Shown piece by piece: positions 9,221 to 18,139 of a stretch of 64,000 nucleotides of DNA. The DNA lies in contig NZ_BAAAEN010000003.1 in the NCBI RefSeq assembly GCF_039523035.1, forward strand, positions 310,001 to 374,000, in the 5' to 3' direction. This stretch comes from Pigmentiphaga daeguensis. GTDB lineage: Bacteria > Pseudomonadota > Gammaproteobacteria > Burkholderiales > Burkholderiaceae_B. Numbering within the stretch: the stretch's first letter is position 1; each line of letters starts with the position of its first letter. The position numbers were made by a program, and so were the translations under genes. A model generated the notes under the pieces. It saw only the letters and a program-made list of their open reading frames with translations, did no database searches and was not told the origin of the DNA.

Positions 9221-10117
9221 ATGGCATGGCTGAAGATCGCGGCGCTGGGTGCGGCGTGGGCGGTGGTCGGAGCGGCGCAGGCCGACGTCCCGACATCGCG
9301 GGAATACAAGGTGTTGCTCAAGCCCGCATTGTTCGCGGACCACCCCAAGAACGCATCCAACGCGTACCTGGCCGACCTGAAGGCCGCGCTGGCCTCCGCC
9401 GGCTTCGACCGCAGCATCGACGGCAGCTTCGCCAAGGACAAGGAGCGCACCGTGCGCTTCTACGACTCGCCGGGCAGCTGCCAGCTGCGTGCGCAGTCCT
9501 ATTCCTTCCGCGAACGCGTCAGCGACAAGCGCGAATCCACGCTGAAGTTCCGCTCGACCTCCCAGTCCGCGGCCGCGGGCGTCACCATCACCGGCAGCGA
9601 ATCCGGCGCCGACTCCAAGTTCGAGATGGACAAGACCGCCTCGGCCACGGCCTATTCCCGCTCGACCAAGCAGAACTTCTCGAGCGGCAAGAACCTGAAC
9701 AAGATGAAGGACGTCACCGACCTCTACCCCGTCGCGACCGGCCTAGACATCGTGCGGGACGACCCGCTCGTCGTCGTGGGTGGCCTGTCGATCTGGGAAA
9801 AGACCTACGACGGCCCGGACAGCGACCTCGGCCAGCAAGGGGCCGATTTCACCGTCTCGCTCTGGTACCTCAACGAGAGCGACACCACGCCCGTCGTGGC
9901 CGAAGCCTCGTTCACGGTCGAGGCCAGCGGCGGCGACTTCACCAACAAGGTCACCCAGCGCTCCGAGCTCATCTTCAACACCATGACCCAGATGAGTTCC
10001 TGGACGGCGCCCACCGCCATTCCGAAGACGAACTGGGTCTATCAGTACAACCCGTCGTTCTGCTCGAGCAGCCAGGGCGCGGAAATCGAAGCGTCGGCCA
10101 CGGTGCAGCCGTTCTGA
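9221..10117 (+). CDS. exported protein of unknown function, possible CYTH-like fold
   Basis: A 298-residue protein. The ATG at 9221 follows a strong AAGGAG site and gives a signal peptide (MAWLKIAALGAAWAVVGAAQA), so it should be periplasmic or secreted. The segment RTVRFYDSPGSCQLRAQSYSFRERV with STLKFRS resembles the strand pattern of CYTH-type phosphate-binding tunnels (alternating Arg/Lys/Glu), but this is only a visual impression. Two Cys residues near the N- and C-terminal halves could form a disulfide. I do not recognise the family with confidence. Confidence 0.6.
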   Translation: MAWLKIAALGAAWAVVGAAQADVPTSREYKVLLKPALFADHPKNASNAYLADLKAALASAGFDRSIDGSFAKDKERTVRFYDSPGSCQLRAQSYSFRERVSDKRESTLKFRSTSQSAAAGVTITGSESGADSKFEMDKTASATAYSRSTKQNFSSGKNLNKMKDVTDLYPVATGLDIVRDDPLVVVGGLSIWEKTYDGPDSDLGQQGADFTVSLWYLNESDTTPVVAEASFTVEASGGDFTNKVTQRSELIFNTMTQMSSWTAPTAIPKTNWVYQYNPSFCSSSQGAEIEASATVQPF

Positions 10118-10125
10118 TTGCCGGC

Positions 10126-10145
10126 GCCCCGGCACGAACCGGGGC
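10126..10145. terminator. hairpin after the exported protein gene
   Basis: A perfect 7-bp stem GCCCCGG/CCGGGGC with a 6-base loop lies just after the stop at 10117 and before the convergent gene ending at 10249. No T tract follows, so the terminator role is tentative. Confidence 0.4.
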
Positions 10146-10248
10146 GTCCGAGCTCGCGCGCAACGATGTACCGGCCGCGGCGGCTCCGGCTGCGGCAAGC
10201 TCGGCCGGCCAGCCCGAGGGGAGACGCTGACCGGCCACGGATCGGCGC

Positions 10249-10968
10249 TCAGCGCCCGCGCGGACAGGTCATCGACGCCCGGTTGTCGCCGTTGAACACC
10301 AGGTCCAGTTGCGGCACGCCGGTCTGCTTCACCGCATAGCGTCCGCTCGCGTTGGACAGCGGCCCGGTGAAGCTGACGCGTCCGTCCTTCAACTGATAAC
10401 TGCCGCCCTTGGCACCCACCGCGTACTGGCCGCTCTTCTGCACCACGACGTCGGTATACGCGTAGTTCAGCTGACCGGCATCGAAGGTGTAGCAGGTGTA
10501 CTTGCCGGGGGCGATGTCGGCGGCCTGCGCGGGAGGAGGCGCGCTCTGCGCCGGGGCCTGGACCGGGGCGGGCCGCCAGCCACGGCGCATGTCGTCCAGC
10601 GACTTGACGATGACCGGCGCCTGCTTGTCCAGCGTATCGAGCGTCGCCGCCGGGCAGGCCCCCTGGGAAAAACCTTTCTGGTTCGCGATGCCGGCGATGC
10701 GGGCCGATTCGTCGCGCATCGCCTGTTCGTAAGCGCGCCGCAGTTTGTCACGCTGCGACGAGGACAGGCCGGCCGCCCCTATCAATCCGTCCAGTGCCCG
10801 GACGACCGGGCCCGCATCCCGCTTGCAGAAGTCCAACGCCGCCTGGACCTGCGCGGTCTGCGTATTGGCGCTTTCGAGCATGCCCAATGGGTCGGGATCC
10901 GCCGCCAGGCTGGCTCCGGCCATGGCCAGGCCACAGACTAGCGGGATGATGCGAGGAAAAACGTTCAC
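10249..10968 (-). CDS. exported protein of unknown function
   Basis: A 239-residue protein. I chose the GTG at 10968 because GGAG lies 8 bases upstream and it gives a signal peptide (VNVFPRIIPLVCGLAMAGASLAADPDP). The mature part has a helical N-terminal half, a short proline/glutamine-rich linker (QAPAQSAPPPAQAAD) and a C-terminal beta-rich domain (GKYTCYTFDAGQLNYAYTDVVV, with GRVSFTGPLSNASGRYAV) that looks like a small beta-barrel repeat. No catalytic motif is seen. It converges with the gene ending at 10117. Confidence 0.6.
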   Translation of the reverse strand: MNVFPRIIPLVCGLAMAGASLAADPDPLGMLESANTQTAQVQAALDFCKRDAGPVVRALDGLIGAAGLSSSQRDKLRRAYEQAMRDESARIAGIANQKGFSQGACPAATLDTLDKQAPVIVKSLDDMRRGWRPAPVQAPAQSAPPPAQAADIAPGKYTCYTFDAGQLNYAYTDVVVQKSGQYAVGAKGGSYQLKDGRVSFTGPLSNASGRYAVKQTGVPQLDLVFNGDNRASMTCPRGR

Positions 10969-11152
10969 GGGAAGTCTCCGCAGTTCTTGTTGGCATATGG
11001 CCGGCAAGTCCGTGCATCGATCTTCCATGCTCCCCCGCACGGTCGGACTCCGGCCGCGGGCAAGCGTACCATCACCGTGCCGGGAACCGAAGCGCGCAAC
11101 CGCCAGGGACTGGTAGACTCCCTCATCCTCCGGTCTTCCCAGGAGCCGTTCC

Positions 11153-11458
11153 ATGCGCCAGGCCATCTTCGGCGGGGTGCTCGTCCTCATCGTGCTTGCC
11201 GCCTGGGCCAGGCAGCAAGTCTGGATCGCGCTGCCCGACAGACTCATGCAGGCCCTCCTGCTATGCCTGCCGCTGGCGTTTCTTCCTCTGTACCTGCAAG
11301 GGCTGCGCGAGGGGGAACTCGTCATTCCGCCGCGCACCATCCGGCGCCGGGAAACGCCCCTGCTGTTCTGGTTCGTGGCTGTGTTCCAGGCCGTCCTCGT
11401 GCTGACACTGCTGGCGTACCTGGCCCTCCAGTTGCTGGACAGCCTGGCGGCTGGATGA
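11153..11458 (+). CDS. small membrane protein, unknown
   Basis: A 101-residue protein with about three hydrophobic stretches (residues 4-22, about 28-48 and about 72-98) separated by a basic loop (PPRTIRRRETP). It has no recognised family motif. It sits alone between divergent and convergent neighbours and is followed directly by a strong hairpin. Confidence 0.55.
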   Translation: MRQAIFGGVLVLIVLAAWARQQVWIALPDRLMQALLLCLPLAFLPLYLQGLREGELVIPPRTIRRRETPLLFWFVAVFQAVLVLTLLAYLALQLLDSLAAG

Positions 11459-11477
11459 GCCGGCGGGATGCCGGCTC
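11457..11477. terminator. hairpin between convergent genes
   Basis: A perfect 8-bp stem GAGCCGGC/GCCGGCTC with a 5-base loop overlaps the stop codon of the small membrane protein gene and precedes the convergent gene that ends at 11494. A short T-rich run follows on the plus side. Confidence 0.5.
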
Positions 11478-11493
11478 GGACCTTCCTTCTGTC

Positions 11494-12180
11494 CTACTCT
11501 CGCGGCACCGTGGCGGCCGGTATCCGGACCTCCACAGGCTGGGCCTGCCCCGACCCATTCGGGACCTGCAGCGTCACCGTACCGCCGGCCGGCCGCATCC
11601 GCCGCGCCCGCTCCACCAGATCGGGACTCGATGACTTCTGGGCCAGCCCAGCCAACCGGGGCATCGGCGAGGCCACCGCTTCGACGAAGGTCACTTCGCC
11701 GTCGTAGCTCTTGAGGCCCGGTGGAATGGCCGTCGCATCCGGCATCAGGATCTCGGTCGCCTTGGCCGTGAGCGTGGTCGTGGCCCGCGCCGGGCCCAGC
11801 ACCTTGAAGCGGATGTTGCCCAGCGGCACGGTTCCGATGGGCTGCGTGAGCGACGTGCCGTTGACCATCACGATGTGCAGGACGTTGCCGTCCTTGCGCC
11901 ATTGAACCGCCGGCGTGACGCGGCCGGCCGCGACGGGATCGATGGCCAGGATCTCCAGCGCCGCCGGATCGTAGGTAACCGTGGCATGGGCCGCCCCTAC
12001 CGCCTGGGTGCCGGAGAACACGGCCACTTGTATGGCGCCTTCGGCGCCGGTCACGGCCGTCACCGAAGGATCGACGAAGAAGGCATCGCCGACGAACTGG
12101 GCATGCGCGGTGCCACTCATGGCTGCCGCCAGCGGCAGACCGGCCAACAGGGACCGGAGGATGAACGAACGAATACGCAT
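11494..12180 (-). CDS. exported protein with cohesin-like domain
   Basis: A 228-residue exported protein. The signal peptide ends about ...SGTAHAQ. The mature region (about residues 35-150) has the pattern of a cohesin-type jelly-roll: VFSGTQAVGAAHATVTYDPAALEILAID, then LHIVMVNGTSLTQPIGTVPLGNIRFKVLG and ATTTLTAKATEI. The C-terminal 60 residues are low in structure signal and end without an anchor motif. It starts one base after the stop of the upstream gene, which carries a dockerin-like EF-hand, so the two are cotranscribed. That pairing is the best evidence for the call. Confidence 0.65.
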   Translation of the reverse strand: MRIRSFILRSLLAGLPLAAAMSGTAHAQFVGDAFFVDPSVTAVTGAEGAIQVAVFSGTQAVGAAHATVTYDPAALEILAIDPVAAGRVTPAVQWRKDGNVLHIVMVNGTSLTQPIGTVPLGNIRFKVLGPARATTTLTAKATEILMPDATAIPPGLKSYDGEVTFVEAVASPMPRLAGLAQKSSSPDLVERARRMRPAGGTVTLQVPNGSGQAQPVEVRIPAATVPRE

Positions 12181-12181
12181 G

Positions 12182-14491
12182 TCATTGCACCTCGATGATG
12201 AATCGCTTGGTCACGCCCGGGGTCAGGTCGCTGCCGGACAGGGAATCCCCGCCCACCACCCTCGCATTACTGCTGAAGGTGATGAAATAGGTGCCGACTC
12301 CGTCCGGCGCGGCCAGGCCGCGCATCAGCACTTCGGTCTGCCCCCCCGGGATCGGCACCGAAGCGGAAACGCTGCGCACCGGCGCACTGCTGGTCAGTAC
12401 CGTCTGGCCGGCGACGATGACCTCGAAGATGTCGTCCAGCGCTGAACCGTTGTCTCCCATGGTGATCAGGACGTCCGACGTGCTGCACCCGACGATCTCG
12501 GTCGCCTTGCCCAATCCGTCGCACATCGGCCACGACGCCTCCAGCGTGGCCGTGCTGACCGACGTGGGCGACGCGCTCGGGCAGTTGTAGTTCGCCGTCC
12601 CGTCCGAGTTGAAGCTGTAGCTGCCCTTGTCCGCGCTCAACGGCATCAGGACGCGATTCGCCGGCATCGTGGCCCGGCCCGCCGGCACCACCGCGCAGCG
12701 GTTGGTCACGAAACTCTCGATTGCGCCCATTACGCCGGCGGCGTCCAGCGCATTGCCGGCGGCATCGGCCAGGCCATCCAGCAGCTTCACGTAGAGATCC
12801 TCCGCATATTTCGCGAAGAAATCCGCCAGCGTGCGAGCCGCCGTATTGCTGCGCAGGATGCCCGCGACCACGCGCTTGCCGATGATCTGCTTGACCAGGT
12901 ACCCCGCCCCCTGGCTGGCACCCATGCCGCACAGATGCTGCAGTCCGATGAAAGCCACTTCCGGCTTGACCAGCGCCGACTCGCCCGGCTTCAGGCTGAG
13001 CGGACTCACGGTCAGGTACAGCTTGGGATCGATGGGCTTGACGATCTCGCCCAAGGTGGACGCCACCGACAGCGTCGCGCTGATCGGCACGCAGAACTTC
13101 ACGAACGCCGCCACGGCGCCGATCTCGATGGCGGGACCGTCGGCGGGGATCACCGCGCCCGCGATGAAGATGGTGGCGGTGACCGCGCTGCAAGCCGCGC
13201 TGGCGATCGACGAGGCCTCGCCCAGCATGTCGGCGGTCTTCTTCAGCCGGCAAAGCTCGGGCAGCACGAAGTCGCAGATCTGGTCCGGCGAGATGGCGGC
13301 CGCCATGGGGCCGGCCGCGGCGTTCGCGGACACCTTGCCCAGCACCTCCTGGCTCTGGGCCTGGAACTCGCGCATGCCGTTGGCCAGCAGCGCTTTCTGG
13401 AACACCTTGGCCAGCGTGTCGCCATTGGGCCCGGCCAGCACGCGCTCGAGCTCCAGCCTGGCGTTGCCGAAGGCGCTGCGGCCGGCGGCCGCGACCTTGC
13501 GCAGCTGCTCGGCGTCCTGCGCGCTCAGGCCGCTCGGCTCGGCCACGATGGCATCGTGCTGCGCCTGCATCAGGCGATCGATCCGATCGAAGAAAGCGCG
13601 AACGTCCTGGGCCGCAGGCACCGCCGGCTGGAGCGGCGCCAGTAAGTCCAGCGCCAGGGTCTCGCTGGCCGCGCCGTTGACCGACACGACGACCTGCGCC
13701 TGCGCGTTGCGTGCCAGGCCGGCCGGAACGAGGAACGACGCGTAGCCCGGCAGCATGCGGAATACCTGGGGCGAGGCGACGCCGTCCACCTTGATGGCCA
13801 CCTGGGCTTCCGGATCCAACAGCGCCGGCGACACCATCGCCACCACGGCTCCCGGATAGGCCTGGGGATTCAGCAGGGCCGACGGCAGTTCCTGGCCGGC
13901 GGCGGCCGCCTGCATGGCCAGCGCGACATCGGCGTCGTCGACCTTGCCGTCCAGATTGATGTCGGCACGCGCGACCTGGATCTCGTCCAGCGTGTTCAGG
14001 CCCCCGACGTACTGGCCCAGGCGCATGGCGTCGACCAGGCCGGGCTTCGCATTGCCGGCGATGTTGCCGATCTTCGAGGGAATGCCGAATTCGGCATACG
14101 GCGAGTTACCGGCATCCATCACCACGACTGCGGCGCTGGCCTCGGCCACGGACTGACCGCCCGAGATGGCCTGCACGGTGGCCGTTACCGGGCCCGCCTT
14201 GCCGAAGGACGCCGAGACGCGCTGCCCCGTGGCTCGCTGTCCATCGCTGAACGTCCAGCGGTATTGGTCGATCTTCGTGCCGTCCGTCACGGCGGACACG
14301 CTGAAGTCGACGGACTTGCCCACGGAGGCCGTGCTGCGCGCCGCCTGCGCTTCGATGACGGCTTTCGTGCTTGCCACCGGCGGCTCCTGTGGCTTGGCCC
14401 CGTCCCCGCCGCACGCGGCCAACGTCAGGACAAGCGCCCCTGTCAACGCAGCCAGCAGATGGCGTGCGCTCCCGCTTAATGAACCCTGCAT
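12182..14491 (-). CDS. lipoprotein with PKD-like and dockerin-like domains
   Basis: A 769-residue protein. The ATG at 14491 with upstream GGGGGAA gives a lipoprotein signal (LTGALVLTLAAC, then GGDG), so it should be lipid-anchored. Residues about 35-125 look like a PKD/Ig-like domain (YRWTFSDGQRATGQRVSASF). A dockerin-like EF-hand follows (ARADINLDGKVDDADVALAM, Asp177 onward), preceded by a degenerate first repeat. The long middle region is mainly helical and the C-terminal 150 residues are beta-rich (FIITFSS-type repeat ending). The partner gene downstream encodes a cohesin-like domain. A longer in-frame TTG/ATG start exists upstream but would spoil the signal. Confidence 0.7.
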   Translation of the reverse strand: MQGSLSGSARHLLAALTGALVLTLAACGGDGAKPQEPPVASTKAVIEAQAARSTASVGKSVDFSVSAVTDGTKIDQYRWTFSDGQRATGQRVSASFGKAGPVTATVQAISGGQSVAEASAAVVVMDAGNSPYAEFGIPSKIGNIAGNAKPGLVDAMRLGQYVGGLNTLDEIQVARADINLDGKVDDADVALAMQAAAAGQELPSALLNPQAYPGAVVAMVSPALLDPEAQVAIKVDGVASPQVFRMLPGYASFLVPAGLARNAQAQVVVSVNGAASETLALDLLAPLQPAVPAAQDVRAFFDRIDRLMQAQHDAIVAEPSGLSAQDAEQLRKVAAAGRSAFGNARLELERVLAGPNGDTLAKVFQKALLANGMREFQAQSQEVLGKVSANAAAGPMAAAISPDQICDFVLPELCRLKKTADMLGEASSIASAACSAVTATIFIAGAVIPADGPAIEIGAVAAFVKFCVPISATLSVASTLGEIVKPIDPKLYLTVSPLSLKPGESALVKPEVAFIGLQHLCGMGASQGAGYLVKQIIGKRVVAGILRSNTAARTLADFFAKYAEDLYVKLLDGLADAAGNALDAAGVMGAIESFVTNRCAVVPAGRATMPANRVLMPLSADKGSYSFNSDGTANYNCPSASPTSVSTATLEASWPMCDGLGKATEIVGCSTSDVLITMGDNGSALDDIFEVIVAGQTVLTSSAPVRSVSASVPIPGGQTEVLMRGLAAPDGVGTYFITFSSNARVVGGDSLSGSDLTPGVTKRFIIEVQ

Positions 14492-14598
14492 CGGAATTCC
14501 CCCATGGATGATGCGTTTTTTTGCGGCGAAGTTTGGCAACACCGGGAGGGAATCGCAACGAAATACGACGTCTTCTTGGAAACAGGAATGATTCAAAA

Positions 14599-14613
14599 GC
14601 TACAAAAAGTAGC
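14599..14613. promoter_or_regulatory. small palindrome upstream of the dockerin-like gene
   Basis: GCTAC/GTAGC arms around AAAAA lie about 110 bases upstream of the start at 14491, in an AT-rich stretch that should hold the promoter. It may be an operator; short arms make this weak. Confidence 0.25.
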
Positions 14614-14809
14614 GGGCGCTCACATTCAATACAGGCGCGGAAATTTATGACAATTCATGAAAAAGCCCGGGCGATCTAGCGATGGCGGCAACAATCGCGA
14701 TCCTGCCACGGTCTCGACGGAAAGCGGATTTGCAACCGTTTCCAATCCAGCCCATGCAGGGGCGGCCATGCACCAGGTCCGCAACGTCCTGGCGTGCACC
14801 AACGCACCC

Positions 14810-15634
14810 TCAGGCCGGCAAGGCTGACGCGATGTCGGCCGCTGCCCGCTTCAATGCGGGCAGGTAATCCCGCGCCAGCGCGGCACCCTTGCCGGGTGCG
14901 TCGCGCAAACTCAGGCTCAGCGCCGCGCACATCGCTCCCTGGCGATCCCGGACCGGCATCGCTATGGAATACAGGCCCGGCTCCAGTTGATGCGCCACGA
15001 TGCCGTAGCCATCCGCGACAGCCTGCCTGACGGCGGACTTCAACTCCTGCGGATCGACCACCGTGTGCGGCGTGAGCCGCTCGAGCGGTACGCTGGCCAG
15101 GTAGGCGTCCAACTCTTCTTCCGGCAGCGCTCCCAGCAGAACGCGGCCAATGGCCGTGCAATAGGCAGGTAGGCGCGTACCGACGGAGCGCACCAGACTC
15201 TGGGTCGAATTGCCGAACGCATAGGCCAGATACGCCACCGAATCGCGATCCAGCACACCGATCGCGCAGGCACAGCCCGTTTCCTGCGCCACGCTGTCGG
15301 CCACGCGCTGGCCATAACGCCACCAGGGTACCGACGCCAGGTAGGCATAGCCGAGTTCCAACGTCTGGGGACGCAGCCAGTAGTACTTGCCATCGGACTC
15401 GACGTAGCCCAACGCTCCCAGGGTGAGCAGGAACCGGCGCGCCGCGGCCCGCGTCAGGCCCACGGCCTGCGCCACCTCGGAGAGCGTGCGCGACGGATGC
15501 CTTTCGTTGAATGCCCGTATCACCGCGAGGCCGCGTTCAAGCGACAGCACGTACTCCGACTTGGGGAAATCGAAGGAAACCCCCGTTCGGGTTGCCAGGG
15601 GCAGCGGGCGCGGCAATTCAGGTTTGACGGACAT
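14810..15634 (-). CDS. IclR-family regulator (PcaR/PobR-like)
   Basis: A 274-residue IclR-type regulator. The N-terminal winged helix-turn-helix (SLERGLAVIRAFNERHPSRTLSEVAQAVGLTRAAARRFLLTLGALGYV) is followed by the IclR effector domain (YCTAIGRVLLGALPEEEL, with YGIVAHQLEPGLYSIAMPVRDRQG). This subgroup controls aromatic-acid catabolism genes. I chose ATG at 15634; the upstream extension would run into the operator palindrome. It is divergent from the CoA-ligase gene and very likely controls it and itself. Confidence 0.88.
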   Translation of the reverse strand: MSVKPELPRPLPLATRTGVSFDFPKSEYVLSLERGLAVIRAFNERHPSRTLSEVAQAVGLTRAAARRFLLTLGALGYVESDGKYYWLRPQTLELGYAYLASVPWWRYGQRVADSVAQETGCACAIGVLDRDSVAYLAYAFGNSTQSLVRSVGTRLPAYCTAIGRVLLGALPEEELDAYLASVPLERLTPHTVVDPQELKSAVRQAVADGYGIVAHQLEPGLYSIAMPVRDRQGAMCAALSLSLRDAPGKGAALARDYLPALKRAAADIASALPA

Positions 15635-15687
15635 GACAGCGGCGATCTCTTGACCTTGATTCTGAGCGAATTGTATAGTTCCGGATA

Positions 15688-15722
15688 GTTCGTTTATCGA
15701 TACACTCGTTCGATAAACGAAC
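15688..15722. promoter_or_regulatory. IclR-type operator: perfect 13-bp inverted repeat
   Basis: GTTCGTTTATCGA at 15688-15700 and its exact reverse complement at 15710-15722 are separated by 9 bases. It lies between the divergent IclR gene and the CoA-ligase gene, 46 bases before the latter's ATG. This is the expected size and position for an IclR-family binding site. Confidence 0.75.
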
Positions 15723-15767
15723 ATCAAGACAAGAAGAGCCTTTCGTCAACCCTCGCCCTGCGACCCC

Positions 15768-17183
15768 ATGAATGCACCCGCGCCGACAGTTCCCCGCTAT
15801 TACGAATCGCTCGACTTCCCGGAACTATGGAAGGAATTTCCCACGGCGTCCGAATACCAGGACGGCGTCGCACGCATGCCGGCCGCAGAACTCCGGGCAT
15901 TGCAGGAACGCCGCTTCCTCGCCCAGGTGCAGCGCGCATGGCAGATCCCGTTCTATCAACGTCATTGGAGCCAAGCCGGGCTCAAGCCGCAGCACATCCG
16001 GTCCCTAAGCGATCTTGCAGCCATTCCGCCGTTTTCGGTGCACGACCTGCGTGATGCCCTCGCGCGCAACCCGCCCTGGGGCGACTTCATGGGCATCGAT
16101 CCGGACCGCGACCCGCCCATGCCGTTGGTCATGCAGACCAGCGGAGGCACCACGGGCCTACCTCGCCCCATGCTGTACTCGCCCCGCGATCGCGAGGTCA
16201 TGAACATCTTGACCGGCCGCCGGCTCCATATGCAGGGAGTGCGGCCCTACGATCTTGTCCAGGTGATGCTGTCGCTGGGTTTATCGAACGGAGGTTTTCT
16301 TGCCAGGGAAGGCATTTGGAAATACACCGGCGCCGTCCCGGTCATGACCGGGACCGGCGCCGTCACGCCCACTCGGCGGCAGATCGAGATCATGCAAACC
16401 TGGAAAACCACGCAGCTCGTCGCATTCCCGGCGTACCTGCGCCATATCGGGCTGCTGCTGCGCGACGAACTGCACATCGATCCGCGCTCGCTCGGCATCA
16501 AGGGATTGATCGTCCACCTGGGCGTGGACGATCGCGAGGAACTCGAAGCCTTGTGGGGCGCGCCGGTCTACGACACCTACGGAACCAACGAATGCGGCTC
16601 GTTGGCCGCCGACTGCAGCGAGCGCACCGGCATGCACATCTTTGAGGATGCGTTCGTTCTCGAGATCGCCGATCCCGACACGCTGCGGCCCGTAGCCGAC
16701 GGCGAGCGCGGCGTGATTCTTCAGACCACGCTGTTCAAGCATTTCGCACCGCTGATCCGGTTCAACTCCAACGACATTTCATCCATCGTCCCGGGCCACT
16801 GCCCGTGCGGCGGCACACACCGACGCCTGTCCTGTATCTTCGGCCGGGCGGACAACATGGTGAAACTGCGCGGCACCAACGTCTTTCCCGAAGCCATAGG
16901 CGCGCTGGTGGCCGAGCATCCCTCCTCCAACGGCGAATACCTGTGCATCGTCGACCAGGATGCCACTGGCCGCGACCACATGACCGTGCTGGTGGAAACG
17001 GACCTGGGCGGGCGCGAAAGAGAGACCATGGCGGCCCAGCTTGCCGATCGCTTCAAGGAAGCGCTGGGCGTCAAGCTTGCCGTCACGACCGTGGCGCCTG
17101 GCGAACTGGATGCCCGGACAGGCCTGTCAAGCGCATCGAAAGTACGCCGACTGATCGACAACCGTCCGAAGGACAAACGATGA
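15768..17183 (+). CDS. phenylacetate-CoA-ligase-like AMP-binding enzyme
   Basis: A 471-residue adenylate-forming enzyme of the PaaK family, which activates an (aryl) carboxylic acid to its CoA thioester using ATP. The N-terminal ELRALQERRFLAQVQRAWQIPFYQRHW is typical of PaaK. The P-loop-like motif is MQTSGGTTGLPRPMLYSPRD, the adenylate-binding motif is DTYGTNECG, and the hinge/C-domain starts near LSCIFGRADNMVKLRGTNVFPEAI. It is the first gene of an IclR-controlled set and overlaps the next gene by four bases (ATGA). The substrate is probably an aromatic acid, inferred from the neighbours. Confidence 0.85.
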   Translation: MNAPAPTVPRYYESLDFPELWKEFPTASEYQDGVARMPAAELRALQERRFLAQVQRAWQIPFYQRHWSQAGLKPQHIRSLSDLAAIPPFSVHDLRDALARNPPWGDFMGIDPDRDPPMPLVMQTSGGTTGLPRPMLYSPRDREVMNILTGRRLHMQGVRPYDLVQVMLSLGLSNGGFLAREGIWKYTGAVPVMTGTGAVTPTRRQIEIMQTWKTTQLVAFPAYLRHIGLLLRDELHIDPRSLGIKGLIVHLGVDDREELEALWGAPVYDTYGTNECGSLAADCSERTGMHIFEDAFVLEIADPDTLRPVADGERGVILQTTLFKHFAPLIRFNSNDISSIVPGHCPCGGTHRRLSCIFGRADNMVKLRGTNVFPEAIGALVAEHPSSNGEYLCIVDQDATGRDHMTVLVETDLGGRERETMAAQLADRFKEALGVKLAVTTVAPGELDARTGLSSASKVRRLIDNRPKDKR

Positions 17184-18040
17184 ACATCTTCGATTGCCAT
17201 TCTCACTGGGCCACCGACAAGGGCTACCTGTTCCGCACCGAGGACGAACGCGCCCAGCAGGAAAAAATCTGGCGCACGCCGTTCAAGCTGTTCACCGAGG
17301 ACGAACAGGCACGGTATTTCCGCGACAACAACGCGCGCGTGATCCTCGACATATCGTGGATCAAGGAATTGCCACTGGCCGAAATGAAGCCCTATCACGA
17401 CTATGTACTCGATGTGCAGCAGCGCCATCGCGATGTCATGTTCGGCCAATGGATGCAGTTCGATCCCCGCCGCCACGGCCCCGCGGCAATCGAGGAGTTC
17501 CACCGATGCCTGGCACGCGGCGCAGGCTTCGTGGGGCTGTGTGTGAACGGCCAGGTTACCGGCACCCCCGCCGACGACCCCGCCTGGGAACCGTTCTACC
17601 GGGCCTCCATCGACGTTGGCGCACCGGTCATGATCCTGTGCGGTCTGACAGGAATCGGGCAAGGCTTGCCTGGCGGCAAGGGCATTGTCCTGGAGGACGG
17701 CCATCCACGCTACATCGATCGGGTCGCCGCGCGCTACCCGGATCTGAAGATCCTCGCGGCCCGGCCGGCGTGGCCATGGCAGGACGACCTGCTGGCCATC
17801 ATGCTGCACAAGCCCAATGTTCATTACGAGCTGCACGGCTGGGGGCCGCGGCAATTCACTCCCACGCTGAAAAAAGAAATCCGCGGCCGCATGCAGGACC
17901 GGATCATGTTCGGCTGCGACTTTCCCGTCCTCCGCTACGAAAAAGTAATCGCCGACTGGCAGGCCGAAGGCTATCCCGAGGCCGTCCTGCAGAAAGTCTT
18001 GCACGACAATGCCGCGCGCTATTTCGGCGCGGCGAGCTGA
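17180..18040 (+). CDS. amidohydrolase-2 family (decarboxylase-like) enzyme
   Basis: A 286-residue protein of the amidohydrolase-2 (ACMSD-like) family, TIM-barrel enzymes that often act as nonoxidative decarboxylases or lactonases. The metal-binding HSH motif is in MNIFDCHSHWATDKGY. An AARPAWPW block stands where family members have the HxG/HxxxW metal-ligand region, so a canonical His seems altered there. FGCDFPVLRYEKV supplies the conserved late Asp. It overlaps the CoA-ligase stop by four bases, so translation is probably coupled. Confidence 0.8.
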   Translation: MNIFDCHSHWATDKGYLFRTEDERAQQEKIWRTPFKLFTEDEQARYFRDNNARVILDISWIKELPLAEMKPYHDYVLDVQQRHRDVMFGQWMQFDPRRHGPAAIEEFHRCLARGAGFVGLCVNGQVTGTPADDPAWEPFYRASIDVGAPVMILCGLTGIGQGLPGGKGIVLEDGHPRYIDRVAARYPDLKILAARPAWPWQDDLLAIMLHKPNVHYELHGWGPRQFTPTLKKEIRGRMQDRIMFGCDFPVLRYEKVIADWQAEGYPEAVLQKVLHDNAARYFGAAS

Positions 18041-18139
18041 CACGCCCCTGTTCCCCAGGCGCCGCCGGGCCGGGCAGTCAGCGACGCGACGCGCGACGGC
18101 GAGCATCGCTTCAAGAAAACATTAAAGATAATCGGAGAC

